Source: Monosporascus cannonballus (taxonomy: Eukaryota; Ascomycota; Sordariomycetes; Xylariales). Taken from it: 31,161 bases of DNA. The stretch spans positions 1 to 31,161 of the forward strand of contig QJNS01000457.1 in assembly GCA_004154925.1 (NCBI GenBank), in the 5' to 3' direction. Under the pieces are notes generated by a model, which had not been told where the DNA came from, made no database searches, and saw only the letters and a list, made by a program, of their open reading frames with translations. Numbering within the stretch: the stretch's first letter is position 1; each line of letters starts with the position of its first letter. Positions 20,990 through 31,161 of this stretch are shown piece after piece. Made by a program: the position numbers and the translations under genes.

Positions 20990-23900
20990 TTACTTCCTGT
21001 TGGTTTTAGTACCTCCGAACTCAAACTTGCCTTGATTGTAGCCATTGGCATCGGCATCTCCGCCCTCGACTTCAGTTTCGTCGGAATCGATGTCTCCCGC
21101 TTCTTTATTAGTGGTGGCTGCGTGCTGGCGTCTGATTATAGATAAGTCTTTGGCCCTTCCGGGGACATAAGGCACAGCGTTGCCCTCACCCTCGCCTTCA
21201 CCGTCGTCCGGTGTGGCGGCTACATCACCGCCCCTGTCATGAGTAGCAGGATTGCTTCTGTGTCTGCCCATGACGAGACGGGAGCGTTCTCCCTTACTCG
21301 AAATCGGTTCCACGGCTAAAGCGGCTTTCAGCTGAGGCTTCGCCTCCGAGTTATCCGTACCTATGACTAGAGCTTTCCGGGGACGGCCACGTAGCTTCCC
21401 TTCCGAACTAGCCGGAACTTCGAGTGGGTATTTCCGCGGTCGACCACGTCGCCTCTTCGGGGGCTCTGTTGGTGTGGACGTACCTGGTTGAGACACAGGC
21501 GTGTCGTCTGCATCATGCTCACCGCATGCGGCGACTGTAGCTGGAACCCCGAGCTGGGCTCGAGGCGCATATGACTTTCCGGTCCGCAGCTTTTTTGGCG
21601 AGGGCTCCACCACCGAAGCCTTCCCCTTCTTCGTGGATAAAGTGTCTAAACTAGCACCGTCCTGCTGGGAGAGGGCGCCTCTCAAAGAGCGCTTTTGCGG
21701 CACAAGCTTGATATTCGGCATGGCGGACTCTCGGGAAAACCCGCGTTGCTGGCTCCGTGACACTTTCGTGTCATTGGCAGTTTCGGTTGTTCGACCACTT
21801 CGGGCTCGAGGGCGCGATTGAGCTGATACTCTTTTAGGGGCGTCTCGACTAGGTGGTAGGCTTCCACGGCTAGATCCAGAATTCCCTCTTTGGCTTGAGC
21901 TTGCCCTCGAGTCCGGTCGACTCATGGGCATCAAAACTGGGATTTTTGGCTCACTAACGCTGCTAGTGGACGTAACGCGGTCATTTCTACGAGCCACAGT
22001 CGCCGCACTCTGCGTTGGCGGCGCCGCTGTGATTAACTCACGGGCGTCTTCTTGGATCTCGGTGCCACTATCACCAGAATCGCTACTAGAAGAACTCTCA
22101 CCCATGCTACTCACTTCCTCCGCCCAATTGAACGTGCCTTGGAACCCGGCCGGTCTGCTCACGACCCGTCCCCGCGTGGTTCGTATGGGGTTGGCCGCTC
22201 GCTGGTGTCTGGCGACCTCGGCCGCCGCTTCCAGCTCGGCCATCCGCTGCGCATACTGGGCCCTCTGAGACCTCCGCAGATTACGGTATTCCTCGTGCTT
22301 CTCCCTGGCATCTTCGGCGTCCAACCATTCTCGATGTGGTGCCAAGTAGCGCAGGGCTTCGGCGACGGGGTCCACTTCTGCGTCTGGCTCCGTGTTTGCC
22401 TGGTCTTCTTCCACTGGTATGTCGACGTCCATCGGTTCGGGCTCGGCGTTCTGGTTGGGGTTAGGCCGCTGCGGTGCCTGAGCCGAGGTGAAAGGGTCGC
22501 TAGGTATCTCAGGCTCGTCGAGATCCATTTTCTCCGGTTGGCCAAGCATGAAGCTCTGGGAGTCCGATAATACCATGTCCCCAAATACCTGGTACCGACC
22601 GTTTTCGCATACAAGGTCCAGCTTATTACCCTCCGACGTCTGGACCACGCTTACGTCGTGGAAGCCCACTTCCGTGAGTCGAGGCAAGAGCTTCTTATTC
22701 CGGAAAACGACCATCCGCTCCGGCAGGTTCATCCTCAGGTCGACGCGGTCGTCCAGCTCGGGGACCATCGGCAGGAGGCTCGTTCCCGGTGCAGCCGCCG
22801 CCGCCGAACCCCCGCGCAGGACGACCGTGTACAGGCCGCCGACGCCGCCGGGACACTCGCCGTCGTTGGGGCCCTGCTTTGCACCGTCGTCGAAGTTCAT
22901 GGCGTAGCCCGCAGGCGAGAGCACCCTATATCCCGCTGGAAGCCTGAACTGGAAGAGCACCCTGCCGCCCCTGCACCGGTGGGCGAGGCCCACGAGCTCC
23001 GGGATCTTCTGTTTCCGCGGCGGGCCGAAGACGTTCGCATTGTCGTGGAAGGGTCCGGCCCCGGGGTGCCGCCGCCGCTGCTGCTGCTGCGGCGGCTCGA
23101 TGGCCAGGTCCCTCAGGACGCTCGAGTCCTTGATTGTGGGGCCGTCGCGGACCGTGCCGATGACGGCCGCCGTGGCTCCATCGTAGGCGAGCCGTGCCTG
23201 TGTCTGCGTTTGGTTTTCGTTCGTGCCATGGTGCGGCGCTCCCTGCGGGTTCTGGCTCCTGGCAAGTGACGGCTCTGGGGATATGCCCTCTAGTCCGGGG
23301 CTGAACGCATTCTCGAGTCCGAGGTCCGGTAGTGGCGCAAATATCTGGTACACGACGCTGCTCAGCGCTCCAACATGTAGATCTTGAGGCCACGCAAAGC
23401 TCGGTTGCGATATACTCTGGTTAGCGACGCGGAGGTGGTGGTCGAATAGCGATGGCCTGTGTCTCTGCCTTCCTATTAGTTATAATTCTCCCCCCATTGA
23501 TCATCACTTGGGAGATAAACCTCACCAGAGGAGTGGGGTTGGCGTGCGTGCCCTGAGGCGAGCCGATGTTGGGCAGCCACAAATTCCTGACCTTGATTTC
23601 GTGGAGATCGGGTGAGCTCAGTAATCCAGTGGCAGCGCTTGTAAAGAACTGGGTCTGTTCCTGAGGACTCTGGATTCCGTTGCCAGATGTGCCGCTTTGG
23701 GATACAGCGAGGACGTTATCGTTTATGGCGGCTGCCTCTATAGTGGCGGAGGATTGATTGGGGATGCTGGGGGTGTTGGTCTCCTTGTTCTCCCCTTTAC
23801 CGTTGTGAGCTTGTGGGCTTAGGGCATTGGCGGTTCGGGTATGCTCTGGTGCCTGCTGAAGTTGATCCTGAGCATCGTCGTCGCGTCTCGCTCGCTCCCC

Positions 23901-24869
23901 CTTTCCGGGCTGCTGCGTATGGTTGGCACAGATGAGAAACTCGTCGGCAGCGGCGGCCCCGGCGACCAGTCCGTTGTCTGCATAACACAGCCGGTATCTC
24001 CCACCAAACAGCAGCTCCTTGACGCCGTCCGGACCGACGACGATGGCGCCTTCCGGCAGCAAGATGCTGTGGATGCGGAACACGCCGGGCCGCTGCTGCT
24101 GTTCCGCGGCCCTGAACGCGATGAAGACCCGACTGTCGTCCTCCAGCCGCGGCTCGACGTTGTTGACCGGCCGGGCCGACTCGTCCGGCGGAGTCGGGAC
24201 GAGGTCCGGAAGGTCCTCGTGCGCCGCGCCGAGCCCCGTCGGATTGAAATCCGAGCGGCGGATTTCCAGGGGCCAGGGGGTCGTGCGCCGCGCCCAGCGA
24301 CTCACCGCGTCAGCGAGTTCGTCGAGGCCCAGGAACTCGAGCCAGGCACATGCCCTCGCGATCGTCTCTCGCTCGACGTGTACGGGACCAGTCGCTTCCG
24401 GTCCATCGTAGTCCCCCGCCGCGCCGGCGTCCGCGACCGGCTTGTTGAGGCCTCTTCGCCAAGCGGCGGCTTGCTCTCTCTCGGCGCCGTGTCTCTCGAG
24501 AAAGGCCTCGACTTCGTTGGGCTCCAGGCCGAGCGTCTTGCACGCGGCCTGGAAGGAGCCGAGGTCCTCGGAGAGCGTCTTGAGGATGATCGCTCGGGCG
24601 CCGTGGTCGAGCTCCCCCCACGAGGGCACGTGCACCATGTTCATTCGATTCTTGTTGACGGGACCACCATTTATGTTGTTTGTGAAACTCTGGTCGCCGC
24701 CGTTGTTGAAGAGGTCTTCAAGTCCGCTCTCGCCGAGAACATCATCGTCGCTCTCACTTAGTACGATGCCGTCGTCGGAAGCTGCATTGGTATTCAAGAG
24801 AGTCTTTGGCCTGACATGCGTCACCAAGGCCCTTCCCTGGGACTCAGGTGCAGGGATGGATAAGTCCAT
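20990..24869 (-). CDS. Large AT-hook nuclear protein of unknown function
   Basis: Two exons, 24869-23526 and 23464-20990, joined by a 61-bp intron (GTGAGG donor, ACTAAT branch, GCAG acceptor), give 1272 residues. The join reads NPTPL/RHRPSLFDHHLRVANQS. The C-terminal part carries two AT-hooks, RRRGRPRKYP (about 1119-1128) and LRGRPRKAL (about 1139-1147), which bind the minor groove of AT-rich DNA. The N-terminal 30-70 region is acidic (SESDDDVLGESGLEDLF). A segment at about 85-140 (PSWGELDHGARAIILKTLSE onward) looks like a folded helical unit, and 450-640 is another more ordered block. The rest is Ser/Pro/Glu-rich and probably disordered, with a Glu/Arg-rich helix (EYRNLRRSQRAQYAQRMAEL) and several basic patches. 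I do not recognise the family; a chromatin-associated role is inferred from the AT-hooks alone. A further small intron cannot be excluded. Confidence 0.75.
21368..21457 (-). other. Coding region for two AT-hook motifs
   Basis: Two RGRPRK cores about 20 residues apart, each flanked by basic residues. Each core is a consensus AT-hook. Confidence 0.8.
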
Positions 24870-25540
24870 GACGACGAAATTCCCATGGATGCTGTACTAA
24901 ACGGGCGTTAAAATCCACCCGGGTCATTCTCTCAGACGAACACACGCTCATCATCCGCCGTTTACGAGGTGAGTGATCAGTTCGCCGGCGAGCTGAGAAA
25001 AAGATGGGAAGGCGCAGCGACGTTCGTCTCCTCGTATTGGGAAAGAGAGTCGTCTGTCGATGCAACCTAAAGCGACCCAATGTGACAGCAGGAAGCCTAC
25101 GCCCTATGGGACATGTTGGGGGACAAGCTGATGTGGTTGACGTCGGCAGTGAAGCCCGGTTGGCGAAGAGGTCAAAACGGAGAGAGGCGACCGGCGATAT
25201 GGCCCTAGATTTGAAGCACCATAACACTTCCGGATTGGATAGGTGGTATGGATATCGAAACAGCGATCGCTCTTGCTCAGAGAAAAGTATGCTCGAAGAG
25301 AAATATTGCTGCTGCAGGGCGGGATGAGCGGCTTGGCGACGGTTGGGATGGCAGTGACGAAGATGAGAGGGAAGATGGGTGATGTGCGTAGATGAAGAAA
25401 TCGAAGGTGCGGCAGAGACAGAGCTATTGCGGTCAATATAATGTCGAAATCTTTGGTTGCCTGGTTACTGGGGTGAAAGATTCGTATTACGGTCAGCCCT
25501 AGGTGGTATAATCAGGGTAGTTGATTCTACCCGGATAATA

Positions 25541-25553
25541 GGGGGGGGGGGGG
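25541..25553 (+). repeat. Poly-G tract
   Basis: Thirteen consecutive G in intergenic DNA, immediately preceded by CCCGGATAATA. Length may be uncertain in the assembly. Confidence 0.9.
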
Positions 25554-26932
25554 ATAAGTTTTTGGTTATACCAAGCCATGCCACCCCGATATGCCATGTT
25601 TTAAACAGCGTCCTCAGTATTGGTAGGGATAACAGAGCATAGGACAATGAATTCCTCAGGTAGATTCGTATTGGTTTCACGTTCACCTCAATTCCCTTGG
25701 AGATACAGTCATAATGCTAGTTAGGCTAGGGGGTTGGGTATAGATCCTAAGGTTCGTTCCTTACTAGGACGCTGCGATAATATCATATTCCCGTGCTTGG
25801 ATAACAGCATCTTGCCATTAGTAATAGGAAGCAAGTCAGGCACAGTTATAGCATCCCTTGTCCGGACACCAAGACTGGTCCTTATCATAGCTCGCTTGTA
25901 ATTATACAAGGTGATCTCATAGTCGTTGCCTTCACCACCAAGGCACGAGTAAGCAGTCGCCGTTGGCCAACATGACATCGCCGGTTACGGTGTCAGAATG
26001 CACAATGTGCGTTAATGCCGCCGGCCAATTTCACGAGTATCGGTATAGCTCGGTATCGCGGCTCATATTCCCAATGTGAGAGCGGACAGCAGCATATATC
26101 ACCAACGTGATCACGGGCTGACACATAATCATATCGAAGCTCAGCCCAGCCCCAAGGAGTAATAAAGAATCCTTAACAGCGGAAAGTATGGTGAGGAATG
26201 CAACCGGAGAGTATGGCTCGGGCCTTCAATCTTACTCGCGCTCCATGGCGTTATCAACACCACGGCAGATCTCTCCAAGTCAAGCTGGCGTGGGTTTAAG
26301 GGGCGCAAGGGCCCACTCCACAGAGGATAAATATTTTCACTGAGCTTCTTCTGCCAAACTTCTGTTTAGATGGTACGCATTTTCCAGGATTTTTAGGATA
26401 CGTACTGCTCTATCTCACTGGTTCCAAGCAGGCATATTCTCCCCTTTTTATCGAACCCCAGCCCACAACATTTCGCGTTCCAGGCAGGCGGGCTCGTGAC
26501 CATGGAGGGGTCCAAATACGGTAAGAGCTGGCTTAATTTATCTCCATTCAACTACAACACTTGACGTGCCAGCCAAAAGTCCCCCATACCTGTATTAATG
26601 CGAAGTCCTTGAATCTGGAAGGATTATAATTGGTAAATACCTTAAATGCCGGGGATCAAATATTCCGTGAAGACGTAGAATTGGAATATGGAAGTCGGCG
26701 AGCAAGCCAGCAACCACCGAGGACCCATCACGCACGCTTTCGACTCCTTCAGGCCTCGGACCGGATACCTGTGCTTTTGAGACCTTCTTTCCGTACGCGA
26801 CGCAACGTCGACATCAACACGACAGCGGACTGGTGTCCTTGCGGCAGGCAGACGACCCGGGTTTTTACCGCAGCGTCCCGCGGGGGTTGGAGTAGGCGGG
26901 AACGGCGGCGGGCAACGCCAGCATCTGGGGCG

Positions 26933-26948
26933 AGCTAGCTAGCTAGCT
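26933..26948. repeat. (AGCT)4 self-complementary microsatellite
   Basis: Four copies of the palindromic tetranucleotide AGCT. A shorter, similar TAGCTAGCTAGC occurs at about 7245-7256 inside an intron of the acyl-CoA-binding protein gene. Confidence 0.85.
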
Positions 26949-27577
26949 GGAGCCGGCAGCGCCCGGGATCGGAGGCACCAGACTCCGGCCCGGATGACGG
27001 ACGGCTGCGGCGACGAAAGCGCAGGCTTTATGCATAGATTGGGTATAGCGATACTATCGGTTGATAAAGCCGGCACCTTGATGCACCTAGCATCTCCGGC
27101 CTCTCGCAATGGTGAACCAGACCTATGCAATAACGTCTTAGTAGCGTAGCTCCAGTCAAGTGTTCTATGGGATCAACTTTGCGTAATTATACCCACGGCC
27201 CGATCGATCTGGTATGGCTCTGCTAGTCATTAATTATTAACTCTCCCGGGCCATTCACTTCACAGACGAAGGACGAATCAGGTGATATGATAGAAACCCG
27301 CAAAATTAAGAATTTCGAAAAAAAAAAAAAAAACCTTTAAGCTGCCAAGTATAAAACACACTCCGTCGAACAGTCCAATGCTAACCGTCCCAATAATGCC
27401 TGCCTAGAGAACGAGAAAGGGGGTATAAGCCATCCAGCCGTAGACGCCGAAAGCCATGACGGGTTCTCGTCTACCCGCCACACTGTTAATGCACAACCGT
27501 CCTTCAGCCCGCGATTCCTCCAGGCCAAACGCCGTCCAATGAATCTCGTACATTCAACGAGGGATTCGACACCGGTT

Positions 27578-28597
27578 TCAATGCTCCATAGTCGCCTCCC
27601 GGGTGTCCACGAACGGGACGAAGGCCCCGCGGCCGATATACCGATCTCGATCCATCGAGAACGGATCCGTCATTTCGTCGTCCTCCCCGTCTCCACGCAT
27701 GGTCTCCTCAATGCCTCTCTTGCCTCTCTTCACCGGCGTCGGAAAACTAGGAGCAGCCCCATGTGCCGCCGTATCCATCTCGTGCCGGTGGACGGTGCGC
27801 TGGGCCGTGAGGATTTCTTCGTAGTTCTTCAGTAGTTGTTTGAGTTCCTCGTCCAAACTAACGCAGAAGCGTCTGAAGTGTATGAACTGGCACGCCTGGA
27901 CCATGCTCATCCCCATGACCGACATCAGGTAGGCGACGACGATGCCGGCCGACCGGTCGTTCCCCGTCTCGCAGAACACCAAAACCCGGCCCCGCTTAAA
28001 GTTGGCCTTGTCGATGACCATGTTTCCGTCCCGCGCCTGCGCACCCTCGTCGTCGCGTACGGCCTGGCCACGGTATACGGTTAGCATGTGGTCGTTGATC
28101 TTCCTGACGGCCGTCGGGAAGGCGCGAATCAACTCGTGGTGCCCCGAGACGTCGATGTGCTCGGCCTGGATGCCTAGCTCTTTCGCCACTCGGTCGACTC
28201 CCATGAGGCGAAGGCCGGCCATCCGGGAGTCGCGAGCGGCCACCAACAAGGTAATGCCGTTGTCGCGTAACCACTGGCGGTCCCGGGCAACGCTCGCGGG
28301 CCCAAGATAGAGGTAGTCGAGTATCGACTGGGCAGTGCGACGGTTCTCGTAGGCCCAATTGGTGGCGGAATCGTGGGCGATCAGCTCCTTGCCGTTCTGG
28401 GTGATGATTTGCAGATCGTCTACGCTGAGTGAGGCGGGGTCGACGTTCTTGTAGCTTGGGACGACCTTGATGGGCTCACTGTTATATACGACCGGGCCCG
28501 GGATGATGATGGCGGGTGGGCTGGGGGGTCTCCTGCTGTAGGGAGCTGCCGGTACGAAAAACCGGCGTTGTGTCTCCATGGCACTCGAGGGACTCAT
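27578..28597 (-). CDS. Dual-specificity-type (cysteine-based) protein phosphatase, STYX-like arrangement
   Basis: A single exon of 339 residues. The phosphatase core spans roughly 85-265: ILDYLYLGPASVARD, ITLLVAARD, then VLVFCETGNDRSAGIVVAYL with the CX5R signature Cys209 to Arg214, followed by AYLMSVMGMS and FCVSLDEELKQLLKNY, the usual dual-specificity layout. Cys and Arg are present, so catalysis is possible. The residue before the Cys is Phe, not the common His, and the loop is CETGNDRS rather than the typical CxxGxSRS. There is a proline-rich N-terminus and a charged C-terminal tail with basic KRGKRG. Either the ATG at 28597 or the one six codons downstream (28579) could be the start. Family role: removal of phosphate from Tyr and Ser/Thr, or phospho-binding if inactive; substrate unknown. 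Confidence 0.85.
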   Translation of the reverse strand: MSPSSAMETQRRFFVPAAPYSRRPPSPPAIIIPGPVVYNSEPIKVVPSYKNVDPASLSVDDLQIITQNGKELIAHDSATNWAYENRRTAQSILDYLYLGPASVARDRQWLRDNGITLLVAARDSRMAGLRLMGVDRVAKELGIQAEHIDVSGHHELIRAFPTAVRKINDHMLTVYRGQAVRDDEGAQARDGNMVIDKANFKRGRVLVFCETGNDRSAGIVVAYLMSVMGMSMVQACQFIHFRRFCVSLDEELKQLLKNYEEILTAQRTVHRHEMDTAAHGAAPSFPTPVKRGKRGIEETMRGDGEDDEMTDPFSMDRDRYIGRGAFVPFVDTREATMEH

Positions 28598-29047
28598 CGG
28601 TAAGGTAGTTTAACAAAGCGGCCGAAGAGAAGTATGAGCGGGGTTTCGAAGGCATAGACCACGATGTTGAATGCGACCGAGGATCGCTAATTTCAGAGGC
28701 GATCGGATCCGGAGGCGATGGAATGCTTGTGGATATTCGGAGTATGGATTAATGGCTAGGACGACTTTGGAAGTGCGAGTTGGGAGAAAAGGGATCGTCG
28801 AGGTCTATCAGCAAATACAAAAACAACTAACTAGGTGGTTACAAACGTTGGGAGGGTACACGAATTAAGGTAGGTACCGGTAGAATGAAAAAGAAAAAGA
28901 CATTTGGAAGCTCCGTCTTTTCGTTGCCATCGGTCGCGTCTGGGAAACGGCGATGGGAAGTCTCTCGGCGCCTGTAGGATGCGCGAATCCTGAAAGTTAA
29001 CGAATGCTAAGGCACCTTAATAGACTAACTAAATGATGAAGTTGGAA

Positions 29048-29125
29048 TGCCACCAAAGGCACCAAACAAGGGGAAACCAGAACCGGATGTGCGGTTCGAC
29101 TTATTGCTAGCGTGCCGCTTTTAGT
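29048..29125 (+). pseudogene. Short remnant resembling the start of a fungal nuclear protein
   Basis: ATG followed by PPKAPNKGKPEPDVRFDLLL then ACRF and a stop, 25 codons. Many fungal Myb/histone-like proteins begin with an MPPK-type basic stretch followed by a DVRFDFLL-like helix. No continuation is seen downstream, so it is either a truncated copy, an isolated first exon, or chance. Confidence 0.25.
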
Positions 29126-29520
29126 ACAGTGCAGTAGCTCCGATGAGCTTATTTTCGCCAAGGAAGGGTCTCGGCCGTTACTATGTAGGTGCCCAGTTTT
29201 GTGCTGTATTTTCGTAGGTGCTTGTAGGGCTGCAGGGGTCTTCAGCCTGGGACGGACCGGGACTCCGGGAAGCTGCCTGACCTAGGCGACCCGGCGCGGA
29301 CCCAGGGGCAAGACCCTACTTATAACGTCAGTTAGGGCGCTTTTCAAGCGTTCGCAGGAGCGCCGACTACGCGCATCCAAGGTAAGCAGGTGGCTTAGTG
29401 TGTGTCTCGGGAGATTGCTAAAACTGGGACGATCGTGACGAGTCCGAACACATGAAGTAACTAGGTCTATACAGCAACTGAGTGGCTGTTCACATTCCGG
29501 TATTCCCCTATCCACAGTAA

Positions 29521-29557
29521 CACCGGATAGGTACACCGGATAGGTACACCGGATTGG
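29521..29557 (+). repeat. 13-bp tandem repeat, about 2.8 copies
   Basis: Two exact copies of CACCGGATAGGTA followed by a partial third, CACCGGATTGG. Confidence 0.9.
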
Positions 29558-29819
29558 ATTCAACTTGCCCTCCGTGACTGGCCGCCTATTTGTGCTTCTA
29601 ATGGGACGGGGATGAAACCTTCTTGTCAAGTCTTCCAGAATCTATTCTTCGTTGACTGTTCATCTTAGCTACGTATGCATTCATTAAGTTAATCTGATCG
29701 AATATTCACGTAATGTCAACCACCGCTATGCATCATCCCAAAGCGTCGCCGCTAATGGCTACATAAATACCGTCAAGCTTATTGACTTCCGTGAGAGGCT
29801 GTCTGTGGAACAGGTCTCC

Positions 29820-31097
29820 TTAGGGTTCCGCTTTGCCGCTCCCCAGGTCCTCAGCCTCGACGCTGCTCCCCCGAGCAAGCGGTGATGGGAACTCCGGTGT
29901 CAACGACCTCGGCTCGACCCCCGGCCTCTTCGATCTCGAGTTCGTCGCCAGGTGCTTCTTGCGCCTCTTCTCGCCGCCGCCGTTGGAGGCCGTGCTGGCT
30001 CTCCTAGCGCGCCCGCTGCCTCTTTCTTCGGATTCTACCGGGGGGGTGGGGCTCCGTGACCCCGCCGACGTGCTGCCCCGCCGGACGCTGCTGCTGCTCC
30101 TGGTCCGCTTCGTCTCCTTCGCAATGGCTGAGTGGCGGTGGCGGACGGGCTTCTCCGCCTCCCCGGGCACCGTGCCATGCAGTTTCTCCGCAGTCCACTG
30201 CTGCCAGGGCAGCCACCAGAACCAGGGGCTCTGTTGCTTCGCGACCTGCAGGTCGCGCGCCTTGAGCTTTTTCCTTATCAGGGCCCGCCGTTCGTTTTCC
30301 CGCTCCCAGTACTCGCTCCTGTAGAGTTCCCAGTTCTCCCTGAAGTTGGGCGAGAACGGCTTGGGCAACAGCAAGAGCTTGACGTAGTCTCCGCCCGGCG
30401 CCAGGTCCTCCTCGTGACTGCCTTTCTCCTCGTCCCCCCTGACAAGCGGAAGATAGGGGTGGTCCTGATGATTGAGGTTTAGTTCCCGCTCGGCCTCTCG
30501 TAGCATCCACGGCTCCACGACGCGGTACTGCCCCGCCGTGCTCGAGAATGCGCCATACGTGAAGAACCAACCCAGGGCAGACCCGGCCTCCACCCACCAC
30601 GACCGCTTAACGACGACGAGCTTGCAATTGAAACCGCGCAGGCCGCGGTTCGATATCCCAAACCAGCGCCGCGGCCACCGGATGCCGCGCTCCCATATAC
30701 CGGTCGCCCATATCAATATGCCCGTGATGATGCCGCTGATGAAGCACACCTTCTCCGTCATGTCGACCACCCAGTACACGGACCCGCCCACACCGCTCCC
30801 GTCCTCGCGCGGGGCGAAGAACTGCGCGTACCCGAAGCCCGCGAGCCACAGGCACAGCAGGCTCAGGAAGAAGGTGTGCTTCCTCCGGCGCGCCCGGAGT
30901 TCCAGGTACTGCGCGCGCAGCGAGGCCTCGAGGATTAGCATGTTGAGGTAGATCATCGACGGCGAGCTCGGGGTGTGGTTCAGAGGGTCGCCGGGCTTGT
31001 CCGACCCGACGATGGGGCTCGTGCCCGTGGGCGGAGACTTGACATCCCGGCCAGGCTGCGGCACACCCTTGACGATGGAATCGATCGGATCCGCCAT
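29820..31097 (-). CDS. SPO7: Spo7-like regulatory subunit of the Nem1-Spo7 phosphatase complex
   Basis: Intronless, 425 residues. The conserved Spo7 block begins PSSPSMIYLNMLILEASLRA (about 43-62), an arginine-rich helix follows, then membrane segment 1 (about 75-94, FFLSLLCLWLAGFGYAQFF) and membrane segment 2 (about 115-133, CFISGIITGILIWATGIWE), with RGIRWPRRW after it. A globular region (FRENWELYRSEYWERENERR) precedes a long Ser/Arg-rich, probably disordered tail from about 315 to the end, the usual fungal extension relative to yeast Spo7. Family role: in the nuclear/ER membrane Spo7 binds the phosphatase Nem1, and the pair dephosphorylates the lipin Pah1, controlling phospholipid versus triacylglycerol synthesis and nuclear shape. 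The start ATG at 31097 fits; only 64 bp of upstream sequence is in the window. Confidence 0.92.
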   Translation of the reverse strand: MADPIDSIVKGVPQPGRDVKSPPTGTSPIVGSDKPGDPLNHTPSSPSMIYLNMLILEASLRAQYLELRARRRKHTFFLSLLCLWLAGFGYAQFFAPREDGSGVGGSVYWVVDMTEKVCFISGIITGILIWATGIWERGIRWPRRWFGISNRGLRGFNCKLVVVKRSWWVEAGSALGWFFTYGAFSSTAGQYRVVEPWMLREAERELNLNHQDHPYLPLVRGDEEKGSHEEDLAPGGDYVKLLLLPKPFSPNFRENWELYRSEYWERENERRALIRKKLKARDLQVAKQQSPWFWWLPWQQWTAEKLHGTVPGEAEKPVRHRHSAIAKETKRTRSSSSVRRGSTSAGSRSPTPPVESEERGSGRARRASTASNGGGEKRRKKHLATNSRSKRPGVEPRSLTPEFPSPLARGSSVEAEDLGSGKAEP

Positions 31098-31161
31098 TTT
31101 TCTTGGGCCGGGATCGGGGGGGTTGTCGCTCGTTACCTTAGGTTTGCAGGTAGGAATTGGA

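Larger units (their letters stand above)
24870..27577. other. Long gene-poor region
   Basis: About 2.7 kb between the start of the AT-hook gene and the stop of the phosphatase gene. The left part (24870 to about 25450) should be the AT-hook gene promoter and leader. Notable items: a run of 13 G at 25541-25553, (AGCT)4 at 26933-26948, and a run of 16 A at 27318-27333. Minus-strand open pieces near 25721-25978 and 26040-26220 look somewhat protein-like but cannot be joined into a gene. A GC-rich patch near 26800-27010 has no convincing frame. Confidence 0.5.
28598..29819. other. Intergenic region between the phosphatase gene and SPO7
   Basis: About 1.2 kb. It includes the phosphatase promoter side, a short coding-like remnant (29048-29125) and a 13-bp tandem repeat (29521-29557). 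A minus-strand open frame at 29282-29629 has an arginine/serine-rich composition and is not convincing. Confidence 0.55.

Noticed and set aside
25004..25327. Plus-strand open frame of 107 codons
   Set aside because: Divergent to and just upstream of the AT-hook gene, with no recognisable domain; better explained as promoter or leader DNA.
27318..27333. Run of 16 A as a possible retroposon tail
   Set aside because: No target-site duplication or recognisable retroelement body on either side.
29430..29460. Hammerhead-ribozyme-like core (TGACGAGTC followed by GAA)
   Set aside because: The invariant C before TGA is missing, stem II does not form, and the GAAA element is absent.
29282..29629. Minus-strand open frame of 115 codons
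   Set aside because: Crosses the 13-bp tandem repeat, is biased in Arg/Ser/Pro, and shows no family pattern.

Overview
The window looks like part of a filamentous ascomycete chromosome (Pezizomycotina, probably Sordariomycetes). The evidence is intron-containing genes with short GT-AG introns (mostly 60-180 bp) and CTAAC/CTAAT-type branch sites, fungal-restricted families (End3, Spo7, Zn2Cys6 regulator), and a Fot1-like DNA transposon whose interior shows RIP-type C:G to T:A decay. There is no bacterial-style operon structure, CRISPR array, rRNA or convincing tRNA. All intron boundaries below were placed by reading frame and splice signals only.

Layout, left to right. (1) 1-732: low-complexity intergenic DNA. 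(2) 733-3073 (-): membrane-anchored ER protein disulfide isomerase-like protein with two WCxxC thioredoxin domains (Eps1-like). (3) 4486-6542 (+): tyrosyl-DNA phosphodiesterase Tdp1, 3 exons. (4) 6904-7443 (-): acyl-CoA-binding protein, 3 exons. (5) 8043-9976: complete Fot1/pogo-type element with TA target duplication and perfect 43-bp terminal inverted repeats, carrying a dead transposase. (6) 9977-12308: gene-poor DNA. (7) 12309-13681 (+): AIF/AIFM2-like FAD oxidoreductase, 3 exons. (8) 14107-15472 (-): End3 endocytosis adaptor, 3 exons. (9) 16361-17656 (-): Gal80-like Gfo/Idh/MocA protein, 3 exons. (10) 18354-20270 (+): Zn2Cys6 transcription factor, 4 exons, divergent from (9). (11) 20990-24869 (-): large two-exon nuclear AT-hook protein of unknown function. 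(12) 24870-27577: gene-poor DNA with homopolymer tracts. (13) 27578-28597 (-): dual-specificity-type phosphatase. (14) 29820-31097 (-): Spo7-like regulatory subunit of the Nem1-Spo7 lipin phosphatase.

Most genes are conserved housekeeping functions: ER redox folding, DNA repair, lipid trafficking, endocytosis, and nuclear membrane or lipid control. They are separated by long, compositionally ordinary spacers. The parts with accessory character are the transposon relic with its gene-poor neighbourhood and the divergent Gal80-like/Zn2Cys6 pair, which could be a small regulatory or catabolic module. I found no clearly unprecedented system. The best leads are the transposon whose ends escaped RIP, the regulator pair with CGG-type sites in its shared promoter, and the phosphatase with an altered signature motif.
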